From the NCBI GenBank assembly GCA_963693315.1, contig OY856187.1, positions 44,788,235 to 44,852,234 on the forward strand: a DNA stretch of 64,000 bases, in the 5' to 3' direction. The notes below the pieces were generated by a model. It had not been told where the DNA came from. It saw nothing but the letters and a program-made list of their open reading frames with translations, and did not search any database. The DNA comes from Diogma glabrata (lineage: Eukaryota > Arthropoda > Insecta > Diptera > Cylindrotomidae). Position numbers and translations under genes: made by a program. Every line of letters starts with the position of its first letter. The first letter of the stretch is position 1. Of the stretch, positions 60,421-64,000 are shown in pieces.

Positions 60421-63400
60421 GAATCCTTTGCATGAGTTTTCTAAGGATGGCATGATTAAGTATAAGTTCACCAATTCACCTACTACGCGTACGATTTTAT
60501 TACACCATTGCTCAGATTGCACTTAATATATTCACTGCTTTACTCTGCTTTGTCTGCCCAACATCAAAATGTATTTTATTTTTAAGTTAAACTGCTTAAC
60601 TATGGCGGCTTTTGATTAAACTTTTTAATGGCAAGAAATTTCCACCGGAAAGTTGTGTTTGTTGTTTGGAGTTTAAGTCTAAGAATTACTTTGCTACCTA
60701 TGTTCTTGAACTGTGAGGACAGGGGAATTAATTCTAATAGCATCTCCAATGAGACTAATATGTACTCATTCACTCCATTATACAGATACATACGTCTTTG
60801 TTTCTTCTCTAATTTCTGTTCATGGACTAAAGTTACACTTTTCTGCTCCATACGACTGCAGCTTACAAGTTGCGCACCGCAAAATTTTTGCGTATGTTAG
60901 CCCCTTAATGGGCTAATTGGCAGAAGCTTACTTTTTAGAATAACTTCTAAATATTTTATTTACCGTTCGCTTACAATTACCGAACCTCGCCTGATGATTG
61001 GTCTAAGGTTAAACTTACGTTTCTTGGTAAATGGGATCACCGCGGTTGTACGCATTGCAAAAGCCTACAAAATGTTTCCTCAAGCTAATATCTGACCACA
61101 ATGATTATTTTGTTCATGCACACAAGCTCCTTGCAGCCTGGTTATCTTATATGGCCAGAATTGGTGTGATAAGATCATATAAGGTGTGATAAGACCATAC
61201 TTTGTGGACTTCCTCTGGTCTTGGTGTTAATTATCGCATTAAAACCAAGAAACAAAACAACAGCAAAAGAATTTCATTCAAAGCAACAACAAATTAGGAT
61301 TAAATTCTATAAAAATATGATAAGAGCATAAGAGCATTTTTTATATAAATTTTGAAGTAGTTTATATTTAGTGTTTGCTCTGCAAGATTCAATATTATCT
61401 CTGATCTCCAAGTTTTTGTTAAAACAAAATTTTTCTGTAAAAAAACAAGCTCAATAATTTATACCGCAGTAAATACTATCAAAACTACGATTGCCAGTAT
61501 ATATTTTTAAATATGGGTGATTAAGGAGGCTTCACGACAACGGCACTCAATACGTATGTTCTCCACCTCAACAGCTGATTTTGAAAATTTTCACACCAAC
61601 TGTATCGATATTTAGAGTTGGGCTTCAGGCATTTCCCGCCGGAAATTCTCGAGAATTTATGGAACATGTTTTGTGTAAAAGGCTAAATCTTTAGAAAACC
61701 AAAAAAGGTACTTTTGCGTTACGATTTAATACAAATATTTTTGAAAAATTAAAGCTGAAAATTTCCATATAAAATAAGTAAAGAATTGTATGGGCAGCTC
61801 TTAGTCTTCAAAATGTAAACTTACTGCTGCGAATGCCATTCTTAAATTTTTGTTCACAAACTTTGAATTGAACAAGTTGGATCCAGCCTAAATAGAAAAC
61901 TACTTGATCGTAGATTTGGCCCTTTATTATCTTGCTTTAAATATTTCCATGATCCGATAAACAGCTTTTGTGACTAATCTGAATTTCGCTAAACGTCTTC
62001 AAAAACAGAATTAATTAAAGAGACCAAAACGTTCATCTATTAATTTCAAAGTAGCAGCACTTACAATTTTAGAACAAGAACATTCCTCCTTTAAAACTCA
62101 GTATTTAATTTCAAAATACTGCTTATAGATGCAACAATTTCTTACAAAACTTTTGACTCTACGCAGGCCCGGTCCTGCGTTGTACAAAAGTGCACAGTAA
62201 AACAGGGCGCTCAATTTATCAGGAAAATAAGGGCGCAAAAACCAACATCAATTAACAATTTAAATTGAATTAAACCGTTTAAAATAATATTTTATGAACA
62301 TCAACTTTCATTCTTTTTGTCCAGTGTTTCAAATATTTGTTTTCATTTCATTCATTTTTCCATATATGTATACAAATTTAAACATATAAAATATGTATTC
62401 TCTTTTCAACTTTAAATCTCAATACACACAAATTAAAAATAAGGAAACACACAAAAGTATTAGTACTGTTCATTTTAAATTGTTGTTCACAAAATATTAC
62501 CCATACTATTGATTGCTGCAATGTTCTGAAATATAATGCACACATACCATAAAATATCTGAACAGTTTTAAAATTCTGTGCAGCAAATATTATTTTTTAC
62601 AAGTATTAATGAAATTTTGAATAAAGCTATTCACAGATACATTAAACGTCTGCACAGTGCACAGTTTTGAAATTAGAATAACAAAATCAGTTATAGGATA
62701 TTTATGATGTTTATGATTGTGTATATATGATATTTTGAACGTGTATATTTTTTTATGTTGAGTATGGATAATAAATATTAAAATTCTATGGAAAAGAAAA
62801 CTAGACAATTTTTTTTAGCAATTGATAAATTTAAAAAGTAATGAATGAAATAGTAAAATTTAGGTCCATGCAATAAAAACAAAATTAAAGAAAACTGTTT
62901 GAAGGCAAATAGTATATTATTTGATGAGGAGTTGAAGTGCTACTTTTTGAGTTAAGTTAAGTCTATATTTTGGCGGCCGACCGTAGCAAGCCCGACAATT
63001 ATAGACCAAACACAAAAAATCACTTTAGCTCCGAATTAAATAGTATTAAACGTTAAACTTTTTTTATATATGAAATTAATACATCTAATTTTTTATAAAT
63101 ATGATTTAAAAAGGTAATATGAGGTAATAAATTTTCTGAAATTAATTTTTATTGATTTTAATTCATTAAAATGAACGATTATGTTACTGAATGTATGTTA
63201 TGTTACTGATAATGGATGATTATGTTACTTTACTGCTGTCGTAAAAATATGAGATTTACTTTACTGCCGCCGTAAAAAAATAGATATGGCATTACTTTGC
63301 AGCCGCTTTGATTATACGTCAAAAAAGTAAAACTTTAACCTTCTCCGTAGCGGCAGTAAAGTTCAACTTTACAACCGTTTACCGAAAAACAATATTATAA

Positions 63401-64000
63401 ATTCATATTAAAAATTTGTTTTGCCAGGAGAATAATTATTTGTTTAGATAATTTGTTTTTCCTCAATTAATCCCATATTTTGAATTAATAGTAGATTATG
63501 ATGCAAGGACGTATGCACGATTTATAGACGGTAAATCCTTGACGTTAACTTTAACTTAAACGTAACTTGAAACACTACAAAATTTTGATTTATAGTCTGT
63601 TAGAAATTACGTATTCTTTAATGTTTAAATAATTTTGGGTTTGTAATCAATTTTGTAAATCAATTAATTCCTTAAAAGTAACAAACTAATTTTTAAATCA
63701 AAATTTAAAATAATGAAATCAAAATAAACATTTGATCATTTCAGTTTTTAGATACTACCGTCGATGAAAGCATAACTTTCGAAATACGTATTTAGTGAAA
63801 TAAAACTCAATTTAACAAGAATAAGGTGTTTATTATTTTATTTTATTATTATTTAAACATTTGATACAAAATTTAAAATAAAAATATTCATTTTCATTTT
63901 TCATATTACATAATTTCATGCCTCTAGTGTATTTTATACTTTTGTAATTTACGTTAAGTTAGCGTTACCGACTATAAATCGAGTAGTAAAGCTAAAGATT
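60421..64000. other. No gene seen; small inverted motifs near the right edge
   Basis: 63215-63370 repeats TTACTTTACTGCYGYCGTAAA twice and has GTAGCGGCAGTAAAG in reverse. 63515-63560 and 63950-63985 share GATTTATAG-ACGGTAA-like sequence in opposite orientation and may be the ends of an element. Open frames at 60600-60916 and 62590-62808 are not convincing. Confidence 0.4.

Overview
The window is AT-rich eukaryotic DNA. The short GT-AG introns (45-130 bp), the ZP-domain/mucin gene and the mix of Ty3/gypsy, Penelope-like, RTE-type and two-gene DNA transposons suggest an insect. A dipteran is my best guess, but that is inference. One clear host gene was found, and almost everything else recognisable is transposon-derived.

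Layout. 1-955: two inverted, broken copies of a multicopy insect protein. 2089-9794: a decayed tyrosine-recombinase gene (minus strand) split by a 6.7-kb Ty3/gypsy element with an exact 4-bp target duplication. 10001-13100: hairpins and dispersed repeats. 14410-16954: a 2.5-kb terminal-inverted-repeat (TIR) element with a full-length palindrome nested in it. 17510-18245: RTE-type LINE relic. 18677-23010: a second palindrome, tandem duplications with hairpins, and a small TIR element in an ATCGAAA-type array. 25250-26720: AT-rich satellites. 26788-31922: a nearly complete two-gene DNA transposon (accessory protein plus zinc-finger transposase). 34682-38671: a TIR element with a Myb/SANT-like remnant, holding three 330-bp tandem units, (TA)n tracts and a 5'-truncated Penelope-like element. 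40874-48032: the host gene. 48175-64000: a third palindrome, large hairpins, a 3.3-kb relative of the two-gene transposon (55200-58529), a LINE scrap and otherwise empty DNA.

The host gene, on the minus strand, encodes a ZP (zona pellucida) domain in four small exons. A 6-kb exon follows, with about 43 CYPGS-x-D-x-RCP modules in Thr-rich linkers and a furin-type RVKR site near its end. All exon phases agree. The first exon with the signal peptide, and perhaps a last exon with the membrane anchor, were not found.

The most interesting system is the pair of DNA transposons at 26788-31922 and 55200-58529. Both start with CAC, both are flanked by TA, and both have ends packed with short, partly palindromic repeats (TTTAAAC-like in one, TTTACAA-like in the other). 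The first encodes two spliced or adjacent genes. The second keeps what looks like the 3' end of the same accessory gene. The first copy appears broken only by two single-base homopolymer shifts and one stop codon, so it is either very young or slightly mis-sequenced.
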